A stretch of 64,000 nucleotides of DNA, taken from the NCBI GenBank assembly GCA_964355675.1, contig CAYHEC010000003.1:137277-201276 (forward strand), written 5' to 3'. Both the position numbers and the translations under genes were made by a program. Every line of letters starts with the position of its first letter. The first letter of the stretch is position 1. Positions 1-6,967 of the stretch are shown in pieces. The stretch is from CAMBDS01 sp964355675. GTDB lineage: Bacteria; Electryoneota; AABM5-125-24; Hatepunaeales; Hatepunaeaceae. The notes beneath the pieces are model-generated. The model worked only from the letters and a program-made list of their open reading frames with translations. It searched no databases and was not told the DNA's origin.

Positions 1-35
1 TAGTGCCCATTCTATTCTCCTTATTTTCATGGAGA

Positions 36-77
36 GCGGTTTTAAATCCGCCCTTAGGTCGGGCTGAAGCCCGACCT
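36..77. repeat. Host hairpin repeat pair
   Basis: Two small palindromes lie side by side. The first has a GCGG/CCGC stem (36-39 with 48-51). The second has a 9-bp perfect stem (56-64 with 69-77) around a TGAA loop and is followed by CTCCAAGAG. The second arm and its tail closely resemble the inner arms of the inverted element at 50828-50990, so both appear to belong to one dispersed repeat family of this genome. No gene is seen between 1 and 173. Confidence 0.7.
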
Positions 78-143
78 CCAAGAGACTACTGAATAATATA
101 CTGCCCATTCGTTCAATTGTCAAGATTACAACAGAGATCCTTC

Positions 144-162
144 CCCCGGATCGACTCCGGGG
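144..162 (-). terminator. Hairpin downstream of hicB
   Basis: A 7-bp perfect stem (CCCCGGA with TCCGGGG) with a 5-nt loop sits 12 bp beyond the hicB stop on the minus strand. No clear T-run follows, so it may be a weak terminator or only an mRNA-end hairpin. Confidence 0.35.
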
Positions 163-173
163 CTAAAGACCGT

Positions 174-602
174 TCAGGTTGACGCGGCTACCGCTTTTCT
201 CCGCGAAACCTTCCCATTCGTAGCCTTTCCCGCTCCATTGGTGAGATGCTTTTCCGAGAGCAAGTGAATGATGTAGCTGTTGAGGCTCACTCCGTTGCGG
301 TGGGCCTCGCGGGCAAGGCGTGCATGCAGGTCTTTCGGTACTCTCAACATAAAGCGGCCGCTGAAGTTCTCTTTAAGATCTTCGTCAGGCTCCGGAACTT
401 CGAGCCCGCGTTCGAGGAGAAATTCGGTCGTCGCCTTCCTGCCCTCTTCAAGTTCTTTGATGGCGCGTGAAAGCCGTTTATTCACCGAGACGATGGCATA
501 CCTGCCAAAGTCGGGATACCAGACCTCATACCCATCCTCAGTTTTCTTATAGGCAACAGGATACTCCAAGCCCATATAAGAATCAATTGTCTTCTTGTTC
601 AT
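174..602 (-). CDS. hicB: HicB-family antitoxin
   Basis: Antitoxin partner of the HicA-like RNase encoded just upstream. The N-terminal half has the HicB pseudo-RNase H pattern (YPVAYKKTEDGYEVWYPDFG). The C-terminal half is a ribbon-helix-helix DNA-binding segment (GRFMLRVPKDLHARLAREAH followed by NGVSLNSYI), which is expected to bind and repress its own promoter. The reading frame is open upstream to 668, but that would overlap the toxin gene by 86 nt. The ATG at 602 overlaps the toxin stop by 20 nt and is preferred; ATG 617 and ATG 575 are alternatives. Toxin-first order is typical of hicAB operons. Confidence 0.85.
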   Translation of the reverse strand: MNKKTIDSYMGLEYPVAYKKTEDGYEVWYPDFGRYAIVSVNKRLSRAIKELEEGRKATTEFLLERGLEVPEPDEDLKENFSGRFMLRVPKDLHARLAREAHRNGVSLNSYIIHLLSEKHLTNGAGKATNGKVSRRKAVAAST

Positions 603-915
603 TTCCGATGTATCCATTCTGTTTGAGAAAAACAACCGCCTCGAAAGCGATTTTAACATAGATCGCAAGAGTCATGGGCCGGTCTTTGCTTCCGGGATGC
701 TTACGAACGACAGAAAATGTGCCTTCTCTTGATCTCGCCCAGTGATGCAAACCGGGGTGATAGACAACAGTATGACTGCCTTGTTGTTGCCGTACTTCCA
801 AGCCCAGATGTTTGAGTAATTTTAGCAAATCGTTCAGGGGATACTCCCCCTTGGGTTTCCCCTGATGGAACTTAAGCCCTGCTCGCTCAAACTCCTGTTC
901 AGCCCAATCCTTCAA
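583..915 (-). CDS. hicA: HicA-like mRNA interferase toxin
   Basis: Predicted ribonuclease toxin of a type II toxin-antitoxin pair. The 110-residue protein contains the HicA core: a region rich in Leu and Lys (NDLLKLLKHLGLEVRQQQ) followed by GSHTVVYHP, whose His matches the catalytic His of the HicA dsRBD-like fold. A C-terminal tail of about 35 residues (LAIYVKIAFEAVVFLKQNGY) is longer than in minimal HicA proteins. It overlaps the 5' end of the hicB frame, consistent with translational coupling. Confidence 0.8.
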   Translation of the reverse strand: MKDWAEQEFERAGLKFHQGKPKGEYPLNDLLKLLKHLGLEVRQQQGSHTVVYHPGLHHWARSREGTFSVVRKHPGSKDRPMTLAIYVKIAFEAVVFLKQNGYIGNEQEDN

Positions 916-1032
916 TTTCTGCCTCCCTATCTGATACTAAATATAGTGTCATTTTGTGCTGAAAGCAACCCATGAAATCAATTGGCGTGACTCAGCCGTC
1001 GAGTGCGGGGACAGGGCGGAAGACTGACTATA

Positions 1033-2112
1033 CTACCCCCTTACAAATCCACCAACACGCTGAACCTCGTCCAGCCGCCATTTCAGCAATTCGTCGATCT
1101 TCGCCAAGTCCTCGTCCGAAATCAGCCACCCCGCACCGCCGACAGTCTCCTCGATCTGCTTGGGGTTGCGCGCTCCGGCAATCGCCGCGGTCACTACCGG
1201 CAGTCTAAGCGTCCACGCCAGCGCCAGTTGCGCGACAGTCTTGCCGTACTCATTGGCGATCTCGCGGAGCTTCTCGACAAACGCAAGGTTGATGGCAAGG
1301 TTAGGCTCGTTGAACTCAGGCGACTTCTTGCGCCAGTCGTTCTCTGCCACCTTGCTGATGTCGAACCGCCCCGTCAGCAATCCGGCTTGCATCGGCGAAT
1401 AAGCCACCACGCCGATCTCGTGTTGGTCGCAGTAGGGGAATTGCAGGGACTCGACTCCTCGCCGAAGCATCGAGTAAGGAGGCTGGAGGGAGGCTATTCG
1501 GACGGATGCGGAGATCCGTCCTCCTGAGACAGGTTTGGAAACCTGTCCTACCGCGACGGATGCGGAGATCCGTCCTCCTACGTCGGGCTCAGCGGCCCGA
1601 CCTACGTGACAGCGATCCATGTCGGCAGGTGCGTAATTCGAGACTCCGCCGTAGCGCACCTTGCCCTGTTCGACCAGCTTAGACATTGCTTCCCAGCCCT
1701 CCTCAATAGGGTCGCCAGCCTCTGCCCAGTGGATCTGGTAAAGGTCGATGCGGTCAGTCTTCAGGCGCTTCAGCGACGCCTCGCACTCGGTGAGGATAGA
1801 CTCGCGCTTGACCGAATGCGACGTCTCGCGCTTTTCGTTCCAGATTTGCGAACATTTTGTGGCGATAATCACCTCATCGCGCCTGCCAGCGATGGCGCGG
1901 GCGACGACCTCTTCCGAGTGACCCAGTCCATAGATTGCCGCCGTGTCGATCCAGTTGACGCCAAGCTCCAGCGCCCTTCTGATCGCGGCAATAGAGTCGT
2001 CGTCGTCCTGCGGTCCCCATCCGAACCGCCAATCGCCTCCGCCAATCGCCCAGGCTCCAAAGCCGATCTCGGTAAGGTGAAGGTCTGTCCAGCCAAGTTT
2101 TCGTGTTTGCAT
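1033..2112 (-). CDS. Aldo/keto reductase with in-frame repeat insertion
   Basis: NADPH-dependent aldo/keto reductase with a TIM-barrel fold. The family tetrad is visible: Asp in WIDTA, Tyr in AIYG, Lys in IATKCS, His in YQIHW. The C-terminal cofactor site is also present (AIAGARNPKQIEE). At 359 residues it is about 36 longer than the usual size of about 320. The excess lies between DRCH and IASLQPPYS, normally contiguous in relatives, and is encoded by a block of palindromic repeats (see 1501-1601). The substrate is unknown. Whether the protein still folds with this surface insertion is not shown. Confidence 0.9.
   Translation of the reverse strand: MQTRKLGWTDLHLTEIGFGAWAIGGGDWRFGWGPQDDDDSIAAIRRALELGVNWIDTAAIYGLGHSEEVVARAIAGRRDEVIIATKCSQIWNEKRETSHSVKRESILTECEASLKRLKTDRIDLYQIHWAEAGDPIEEGWEAMSKLVEQGKVRYGGVSNYAPADMDRCHVGRAAEPDVGGRISASVAVGQVSKPVSGGRISASVRIASLQPPYSMLRRGVESLQFPYCDQHEIGVVAYSPMQAGLLTGRFDISKVAENDWRKKSPEFNEPNLAINLAFVEKLREIANEYGKTVAQLALAWTLRLPVVTAAIAGARNPKQIEETVGGAGWLISDEDLAKIDELLKWRLDEVQRVGGFVRG
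1501..1601. repeat. Four palindromic repeats inside the aldo/keto reductase gene
   Basis: Four hairpins in a row. Two identical 25-bp copies start at 1501 and 1555 (stem GACGGAT/ATCCGTC). Between them is a 9-bp stem GACAGGTTT/AAACCTGTC (1528-1547). Last is GTCGGGC/GCCCGAC (1582-1601). The block has no stop in the gene frame and translates as a Gly/Val/Ser/Arg-rich insert containing GRISASV twice. This is the structure of dispersed intergenic repeats, but here it lies inside a coding sequence. Confidence 0.85.
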
Positions 2113-2117
2113 GATAA

Positions 2118-2182
2118 AGGTTTAAGGTTAAAGGGTTAAAGGGTTAAAGGGTTAAAGGGTTAAAGGGTTAAAGGGTTAAAGG
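2118..2182. repeat. GGGTTAAA tandem microsatellite
   Basis: Six perfect 8-bp units (2133-2180) are preceded by about two degenerate units (2118-2132), just upstream of the reductase start codon. The motif resembles the TTTAACCTT-like intergenic sequence beside the tRNA at 49162-49245. Slippage here could alter the spacing of the reductase promoter. Confidence 0.9.
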
Positions 2183-2220
2183 AAGGACAACCTCTTGAAC
2201 TGATAAAACGAATAATCCAT

Positions 2221-2898
2221 TTAATTAGCTAACTCTGTTGAGAAATTACTTAGTATAAAATCCGCCAATTCCATTGGCAGAAATCGCTCGAAATATTCCC
2301 GATCATTGACCGACCATGAATTGATCCAGTAGCTATCCGATTCGATGTGGTATTTTTCTTTATCCCTCTTGACGGCGCGAGCTCCTGCCACTTGAAGCGG
2401 TATGTCGAGCCAAACGGAAAAGTAGAAAAAAGCCATTAAATCCGGGCGTAACAGACCGACTCCCTCGACGATGAGGAATTTAGGAAGTGGAAAGCGGCGC
2501 TGGCTGACAATTCTGTTTTCTGTCCAGTCATAGACGCCGTACATTATCGATTCACTCTCCCCACTCGCCGGTATGAGAACTTCGTTTATCAATCTTTGCC
2601 AATCAATTCCATCCCAGAAGTGAGGACTATCCTGCATGTGGTTGACGATAAATTCATCGATGCAGATGATTTGCACATCGCCGAGACCCGCGGATAATTT
2701 CCGTGCCGTGGTGGTTTTACCAGCGCCAACGAACCCCGATATCGCGATCACCTTGCATTTGGAGTCATCATGGAGCGAATTAATCTCGGTGAACAGATCA
2801 TCGATCGAACCATGTTGTCGCTTTTGGCGCTTAGTGTGCAAGTCTGACAATGTCCCGGCTATCGAGTATCTGCTTGTCGTAACCTTTGAGTGCCGCAT
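2221..2898 (-). CDS. P-loop kinase, uridine kinase-like
   Basis: Predicted small-molecule or nucleoside kinase of the uridine kinase / phosphoribulokinase-like P-loop group. Walker A is GFVGAGKTT (about residues 55-63). A probable substrate or Mg-binding acidic motif is ICIDEFIV, and a later strand reads FLIVEGVGLL, as in uridine kinases. A lid-like basic region follows (GARAVKRDKEKYH). The open frame starts 68 nt inside the epimerase gene; TTG codons nearer the epimerase stop are possible alternative starts. Substrate specificity cannot be read from the sequence. Confidence 0.7.
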   Translation of the reverse strand: MRHSKVTTSRYSIAGTLSDLHTKRQKRQHGSIDDLFTEINSLHDDSKCKVIAISGFVGAGKTTTARKLSAGLGDVQIICIDEFIVNHMQDSPHFWDGIDWQRLINEVLIPASGESESIMYGVYDWTENRIVSQRRFPLPKFLIVEGVGLLRPDLMAFFYFSVWLDIPLQVAGARAVKRDKEKYHIESDSYWINSWSVNDREYFERFLPMELADFILSNFSTELAN

Positions 2899-3493
2899 TG
2901 ATCATCGCCCTGCCGACTTGCTCGGTGGTTGAGACGTACTTCGGCATCAAAGCCTTCAGAACCGGGTAGAGGAAGCCTGTGAGTTTATACATGATCGGCC
3001 ACGACGGCTTCACCCCTTTCATTGGACGGATGTATGCCGGTCGGAAGAAATATAGTCTTTTGAACTGGAAGTTCTTCAATGAATTCTCGCCGCGACCTTT
3101 GACTCTTGCCCACATAGTCTTACTCGATTCGGTGGAGTCTGTTCCTTCGCCAGAGACATAACAGAAAGTCAGATCCGGGCAGAGTCGGGCGAGAACCTCC
3201 GCGGTTTTGAGAGAGTAATCGACGGTGATGTGTGTGTAGTCGGCTTCGTTCATGCCCATAGACGAAACACCGAGGCACCAGAAACAGGCGTTGCAACCGT
3301 TGAAGGCACTCTCAACCTTCGATAAGTCGAGGAAATTGAGATGGATAAGCTCGATCAACTTCGGGTGAGTGACTCCGCATGACCGCCTCGCCAAAACGAC
3401 GACGCTGGCTACGTCGGGGCTTTCGAGGCACTCGATCAGCACACCTTGCCCGACCATGCCGGTAGCGCCGGTTAGTAAGACTTTTATTGGCAT
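2831..3493 (-). CDS. NAD(P)-dependent epimerase/reductase, atypical SDR
   Basis: Single-domain Rossmann protein of the NAD-dependent epimerase/dehydratase superfamily. The N-terminal dinucleotide-binding motif is LLTGATGMVGQG. The segment FCYVSGEGTD corresponds to the strand after the cofactor site where the active-site Ser normally lies, but the usual YxxxK is not evident; an MWARVKGRGE helix occupies its place. At 220 residues it matches small NAD(P)H-binding proteins of the oxidoreductase HTATIP2-like type. It lies upstream of and overlaps the kinase gene, suggesting co-transcription. The substrate is unknown. Confidence 0.75.
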   Translation of the reverse strand: MPIKVLLTGATGMVGQGVLIECLESPDVASVVVLARRSCGVTHPKLIELIHLNFLDLSKVESAFNGCNACFWCLGVSSMGMNEADYTHITVDYSLKTAEVLARLCPDLTFCYVSGEGTDSTESSKTMWARVKGRGENSLKNFQFKRLYFFRPAYIRPMKGVKPSWPIMYKLTGFLYPVLKALMPKYVSTTEQVGRAMINAALKGYDKQILDSRDIVRLAH

Positions 3494-3511
3494 AAAATTA
3501 CTCCAAATTTT

Positions 3512-3581
3512 AACACGAAGAAACGAAGGGACGAAAAGTAAAGGCTAATATTTCTTCGTTACTTCGTCCCTTTGTGTTTAT
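3512..3581. repeat. Imperfect inverted repeat between epimerase and permease genes
   Basis: AACACGAAG..GGGACGAA and its near complement TTCGTCCCTTTGTGTT face each other across about 25 nt. The block fills most of the gap between two minus-strand genes and probably forms a hairpin at the end of the permease transcript. Confidence 0.55.
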
Positions 3582-3583
3582 TC

Positions 3584-4693
3584 CTATCTTCTCGCCAGCC
3601 TCGGATCCATCGCGTCGCGAAGTCCTTCCCCCACCAGATTCAGCACCGTCACCGTCATAAAGATCGCCAAGCCCGGGAAAGTCGTGATCCACCAGCCAGC
3701 GGGAAGGATCTCGCGCGCCTTGGCAAGAATCGACCCCCAAGACGCCACATTGGGAGGGACGCCGAAGCCGAGAAATGACAGGCTTGACTCGGTCAGGATG
3801 GCAACCGCCACTCCAAATGTGGCTGAGACGAACACTGGCGCGAGGGCATTGGGAAGAATGTGACGGAAGATGATGCGTGGGGTAGTGAAGCCAAGCGCCC
3901 GGGCGGCTTGAACGTAGTCGATCTCGCGCATGCGGAGGAACTCACCGCGCACAAGGCGGGCTACTCCAGCCCAGCCGGTGACGCCGATGACGATCATGAT
4001 GTTGTAGATCGACTGCGGCAGGTAGGCGACAATGGCAAGAATCAGGAAAAAAACCGGGAAGCAGATCATCAGCTCGATCAGCCGCGAGATAGTGATATCG
4101 ATCCAGCCTCCGAAATATCCGGCAAGACTGCCAAGAATTACACCGATGGTGATATAGATCGAAACAGCGACAAGTCCGATGGAGAGGCTGATCCGTGTGC
4201 CGTGGATCAGACGGCTGGCAAGGTCACGTCCTGTGTCGTCAGTGCCGAGCCAATGCCGGAATGAGGGTGGCTGGATGATGGCGTTCAGGTCGAAGTCGTT
4301 GGGTGAAAATGGGATCGGGGGGAAGAGGATGAAAGATATCTTTCTATTTACTTGCGTCACCGCCCCGCCGGTGACGCCCCTTTGGTTCAAATCTGCCGAC
4401 CGCAGGGGGTCGGCAGAAGAGGCGCGATCCATCTCCACGATTCGCTTAAACTTCTTATTGCGGAATTCAGTCGGCCAGCTTGCCAAGCCGTTATCGACGA
4501 GAATGCCTTGGATGACTGGTAAATAGAGTTTTCCGTCATATGCCATCACCAGCGGCCGGTCGTTAGCGATGAAATCTGCGCCGAGCGCGACGATAACCAG
4601 AGTGGCAACAAGCCATACGGCTCCGACGGCGAGCTTATTGCGGCGGAACTGTTTCATTACAAGCGCGAAGTAGGAGGATTTCTGGTCTTTCAT
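3584..4693 (-). CDS. ABC transporter permease, OppC/DppC type
   Basis: Inner-membrane permease subunit of a peptide/nickel-type ABC importer. An N-terminal TM segment (LAVGAVWLVATLVIVALGAD) precedes a long periplasmic region. The core domain starts near HWLGTDDTGRDLASRLIHG, a hallmark of OppC-type permeases, and has about five further TM helices. The EAA coupling loop reads QAARALGFTTPRIIFRHILP, and the protein ends AMDPRLARR as usual. A stretch of about 20 residues (PLRSADLNQRGVTGGAVTQ) in the periplasmic region is encoded by two hairpin repeats. Partner subunits and the binding protein are not in the window. Confidence 0.9.
   Translation of the reverse strand: MKDQKSSYFALVMKQFRRNKLAVGAVWLVATLVIVALGADFIANDRPLVMAYDGKLYLPVIQGILVDNGLASWPTEFRNKKFKRIVEMDRASSADPLRSADLNQRGVTGGAVTQVNRKISFILFPPIPFSPNDFDLNAIIQPPSFRHWLGTDDTGRDLASRLIHGTRISLSIGLVAVSIYITIGVILGSLAGYFGGWIDITISRLIELMICFPVFFLILAIVAYLPQSIYNIMIVIGVTGWAGVARLVRGEFLRMREIDYVQAARALGFTTPRIIFRHILPNALAPVFVSATFGVAVAILTESSLSFLGFGVPPNVASWGSILAKAREILPAGWWITTFPGLAIFMTVTVLNLVGEGLRDAMDPRLARR
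4354..4417. repeat. Two hairpin repeats inside the permease gene
   Basis: Stem 1 is GCGTCACC/GGTGACGC (4354-4361 with 4370-4377). Stem 2 is TCTGCCGACC/GGTCGGCAGA (4392-4401 with 4408-4417). Both are perfect palindromes read through in the permease frame, in a periplasmic linker with no conserved motif. Confidence 0.8.
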
Positions 4694-4792
4694 GGGCTTT
4701 AGTCTTTGGGCTTTAGAATTTGGAATGCTCTCAATTTAGTACATACTGAGTCGAATTAAAAACGGATTAGGCGTCTGGTGAAGAAAACGAAG

Positions 4793-4826
4793 AAGGCTGG
4801 CATTGTGCCAGCCTTGCAAGATTTTT
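4793..4826 (-). terminator. Strong hairpin terminator
   Basis: A 10-bp perfect stem (AAGGCTGGCA with TGCCAGCCTT, loop TTG). T-rich sequence follows on both strands: CTTCGTTTTC on the minus strand and ATTTTT after a 6-nt gap on the plus strand. It lies downstream of the minus-strand DUF4258/DUF2283 genes and could separate them from the permease. Confidence 0.7.
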
Positions 4827-4827
4827 A

Positions 4828-4866
4828 GGAGCCACTGATTGGAACCCTAACCAACGACCTGATCAT
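4828..4866. other. Degenerate third copy of the tRNA-Thr attachment core
   Basis: A 39-bp segment matches the prophage attachment core except for a few changes (GGAACCCTAACC instead of GGAATCGAACC) and stops before the anticodon part. It overlaps the last codon and stop of the DUF2283 gene. With the left att copy at 5352 it brackets a 0.5-kb two-gene segment, suggesting an older integration at the same tRNA. Confidence 0.75.
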
Positions 4867-5087
4867 GCCGCTTCCCCGGTTTTAACCGTTACATTTCCGA
4901 ATGCCTGCACGAGTAACGTCGCGACATCGGTCTTTTCGGCGGCGTCGAGTATCTCGATTCCAACCACATTCCCTTCGGTGTCGTAGTCGAAAATGATGTC
5001 TTCGGTAATCTCGTCTGATTCTTTGATAGGCGTCTCACGAAGACGTATGTAGAGGGCGTCAGCCTCTTTGGAAAAATGGATTCTCAC
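4863..5087 (-). CDS. DUF2283 family small protein
   Basis: A 74-residue protein with the DUF2283 pattern: MRIHFSKEADALYIRL at the start, DEITEDIIFDYD in the middle and VVGIEILDA near the end. It follows the DUF4258 gene with a 4-nt overlap. DUF2283 and DUF4258 genes often occur as neighbours and have been suggested to behave like a toxin-antitoxin pair, with DUF2283 as the putative antitoxin. That role is an inference. The stop codon lies in the degenerate att copy. Confidence 0.85.
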   Translation of the reverse strand: MRIHFSKEADALYIRLRETPIKESDEITEDIIFDYDTEGNVVGIEILDAAEKTDVATLLVQAFGNVTVKTGEAA

Positions 5088-5323
5088 TTCCCGCCTCCAT
5101 GGTAATACTTCTTGAGTTTGCCGGTAACGTAAACGGTGATTACCGCTTCCTCTTCGGTCACAACTCGTATAAGCTCATTGCCTGATTTTTTCTGATAGAT
5201 CAAGCGTGTCTTTTTCCCCTGAACCACTTCATCGGGCGCTTCCAGCACTTGCTTGACCAACTGGATGGAGATTTTTCGCTCGGTAAGCTGTATTTGAATG
5301 TGGTCAGTAAAGCGCCAGCGCAT
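5084..5323 (-). CDS. DUF4258 family small protein, putative toxin
   Basis: A 79-residue basic protein with the DUF4258 layout: FTDHIQIQLTERKISIQLV (a helix with a conserved His) followed by a beta-meander (TRLIYQKKSGNELIRVVTE and AVITVYVTGK) and a C-terminal YYHGGGK. Related folds include RelE/HigB-like and sporulation-associated proteins. It is the first gene of a two-gene operon with DUF2283. It lies just outside the left prophage boundary. Confidence 0.8.
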   Translation of the reverse strand: MRWRFTDHIQIQLTERKISIQLVKQVLEAPDEVVQGKKTRLIYQKKSGNELIRVVTEEEAVITVYVTGKLKKYYHGGGK

Positions 5324-5351
5324 TTAGTGATCCAGAGAAGATATTAGGAGT

Positions 5352-5397
5352 GAGCCACTGATTGGAATCGAACCAACGACCTGATCATTACGAATGA
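5352..5397. other. Left attachment site copy
   Basis: A 46-bp exact duplicate of the T-arm and acceptor part of the tRNA-Thr gene at 49082-49157. Sequence identity ends within the anticodon arm, two bases before the next tRNA base matches. It is located 28 bp downstream of the integrase stop codon. Confidence 0.95.
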
Positions 5398-5425
5398 TGT
5401 TGGTAATTCGATTATCTCGTTACTG

Positions 5426-6559
5426 CTATTGATGATCGTATTTTGCGTGGACGGCAAAAGGACGTAGCAGTGGTGCAAGCCAGTCATTTAGAGCGTCTGT
5501 AAGCACGCGCAACCGCTTGGTCGTGAACATCGCATAGCGCTGAGTCACCGTCGTTCGATTGGTGTGTCCAAGGAACGCCCCGACCTCGTCCAAGCCGTAA
5601 CCTATATTCAAAAGTGTCGTCGCCGAAGTGTATTTGAACCGGTTGAACATACTCGGCCCGGTTATCCCCGCCCTGTCGCAATAACGCCTGAATCGGTCCG
5701 CAACCCATCTCTGCGAAATAATCCCTCCCCGACGTCCGCCCTTCCGAGATCTTCCCCCAGGGAAGAGTGTATCGTCTTCACCCCTGGGGTGAATTTCCAA
5801 CATCTCTGCCAGAATATCCGCAATCGGAACAGCTCGCTCACGTCCGCCCTTAATTCGTACGGACAGCCTCCGGTGTGCAATCGACACCTGATTCCACTTC
5901 AGCGTCAAAGCCTCGTTAAACCTCAATCCCGTCAATAACAGCATCGTCATCAGCAAGCGGTCGCCGGGATCGGTCATCACCTCGTACAGCCGGGTTATCT
6001 CGTCCTCCTCGAATGGGTTCGGAAGCGTCATGACAGCGCGTGGCGCGTCGATGTCCTTCAGGGGGTTATCTTTCATCAGCCCAGACTTTATCGCCCAAGC
6101 AAACGCCGCCCTGAGCCTTGCGAAGTCGCTCAGAACGCCTTGAGGCTTGCGCCGAATCGACTCGCGACGGAAGTAGATCTCAGCAATTTCGGGAGTGACC
6201 TCAGCAAGCGAATGGACTTCGGTCGATCTCTGGAACGCCTTCAGCCGACCCTTGGAAGCGAGGATGCTATTCGGAGATCGCTTTCGTTCTGCCATGCTTG
6301 CAAGATACTGATCGGCGAATTCCTGCCAGCTTGGAGAAGATCTAACAGGGTAACGACGTCCGGCGCCGGCAAGCAACGCGGCTTCGATAGGGGCGCGAGC
6401 ATCCTCGGCGAATTCAAGGGAGTCGGATCCGAGCGACTTGCGAAATTCTTTGCCGTCTTCAGTCCAGCGAAGCTCGTAGATCCAGTCGCCGTGCTTAAGG
6501 GTTCGCTTGCAGATGCGGACGCGGTGTGTCACGTACGCTTCAAGCCCTTTCCGTGACAC
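5426..6559 (-). CDS. int: Tyrosine-recombinase integrase with altered box II
   Basis: Site-specific recombinase of the phage integrase family, 377 residues. It has an N-terminal AP2-like arm-binding part (YELRWTEDGKEFRKSLGSDS), a SAM-like core-binding domain and a C-terminal catalytic domain. Box I Arg is in LLLTGLRFNEAL, the beta-hairpin Lys in RIKGGRERAVPI, and box III His332 and nucleophile Tyr342 in LGHTNRTTVTQRYAM. The usual HxxR of box II reads N306-R-F-K309, so both the His and the second Arg are replaced. This may weaken activity or mark a divergent subfamily. It lies next to the left att site. Confidence 0.92.
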   Translation of the reverse strand: MSRKGLEAYVTHRVRICKRTLKHGDWIYELRWTEDGKEFRKSLGSDSLEFAEDARAPIEAALLAGAGRRYPVRSSPSWQEFADQYLASMAERKRSPNSILASKGRLKAFQRSTEVHSLAEVTPEIAEIYFRRESIRRKPQGVLSDFARLRAAFAWAIKSGLMKDNPLKDIDAPRAVMTLPNPFEEDEITRLYEVMTDPGDRLLMTMLLLTGLRFNEALTLKWNQVSIAHRRLSVRIKGGRERAVPIADILAEMLEIHPRGEDDTLFPGGRSRKGGRRGGIISQRWVADRFRRYCDRAGITGPSMFNRFKYTSATTLLNIGYGLDEVGAFLGHTNRTTVTQRYAMFTTKRLRVLTDALNDWLAPLLRPFAVHAKYDHQ

Positions 6560-6960
6560 TCCCTAAATGATAGCGGACCACCACAAGGACACGGGGCGTA
6601 GGGGTCAAAACGCTCGACTTCGGGAGGTTCAGGAGGTTCGGGGGGTGGTGGATTAGCTGCACGAAACTCTAATAATGCCCTCTTGTACTCGCGCTTAGCT
6701 TCATAGAATTCTCTGTCACTCAACTGTTCCGCCCAGAGTTGCGTGCCGACGATGAGCACAAATGCGCCACCAACTACAATAATTACAGCAACTAATCCAA
6801 ATGCAAACTCATCCCATTCCCTTGAATTCTGCGTCCATACCGCGATAATGCAACTTCCGAGCAAAGCAACCACATAGAGCCTCGTTACTGACACCAACTG
6901 GCGCACACGAAACATTCGCCAGTAAGTCTCATTTCGTTTGAAAAAATCACTCTCTATCAT
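6529..6960 (-). CDS. Membrane protein with C-terminal SEC-C zinc motif
   Basis: A 143-residue protein with two predicted TM helices (LYVVALLGSCIIAVW and GLVAVIIVVGGAFVLIVG), a charged helical region, a Pro-rich linker (PPPPEPPEPPE), then the SEC-C motif CPCGGPLSFRECHGKG at the C-terminus. SEC-C binds zinc and is found in SecA and many accessory proteins. The gene sits between repressor and integrase, where superinfection-exclusion or other lysogenic genes are often found, but no function can be assigned. Its end overlaps the integrase start by 31 nt. Confidence 0.75.
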   Translation of the reverse strand: MIESDFFKRNETYWRMFRVRQLVSVTRLYVVALLGSCIIAVWTQNSREWDEFAFGLVAVIIVVGGAFVLIVGTQLWAEQLSDREFYEAKREYKRALLEFRAANPPPPEPPEPPEVERFDPYAPCPCGGPLSFRECHGKGLKRT

Positions 6961-6967
6961 ATTCCCC

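Noticed and set aside
1003..2139. Plus-strand ORFs opposite the aldo/keto reductase
   Set aside because: They are antisense shadows of a gene with clear catalytic motifs.
2118..2182. Telomere-like repeat or replicon end
   Set aside because: The GGGTTAAA array is short and internal, flanked by ordinary genes on both sides.
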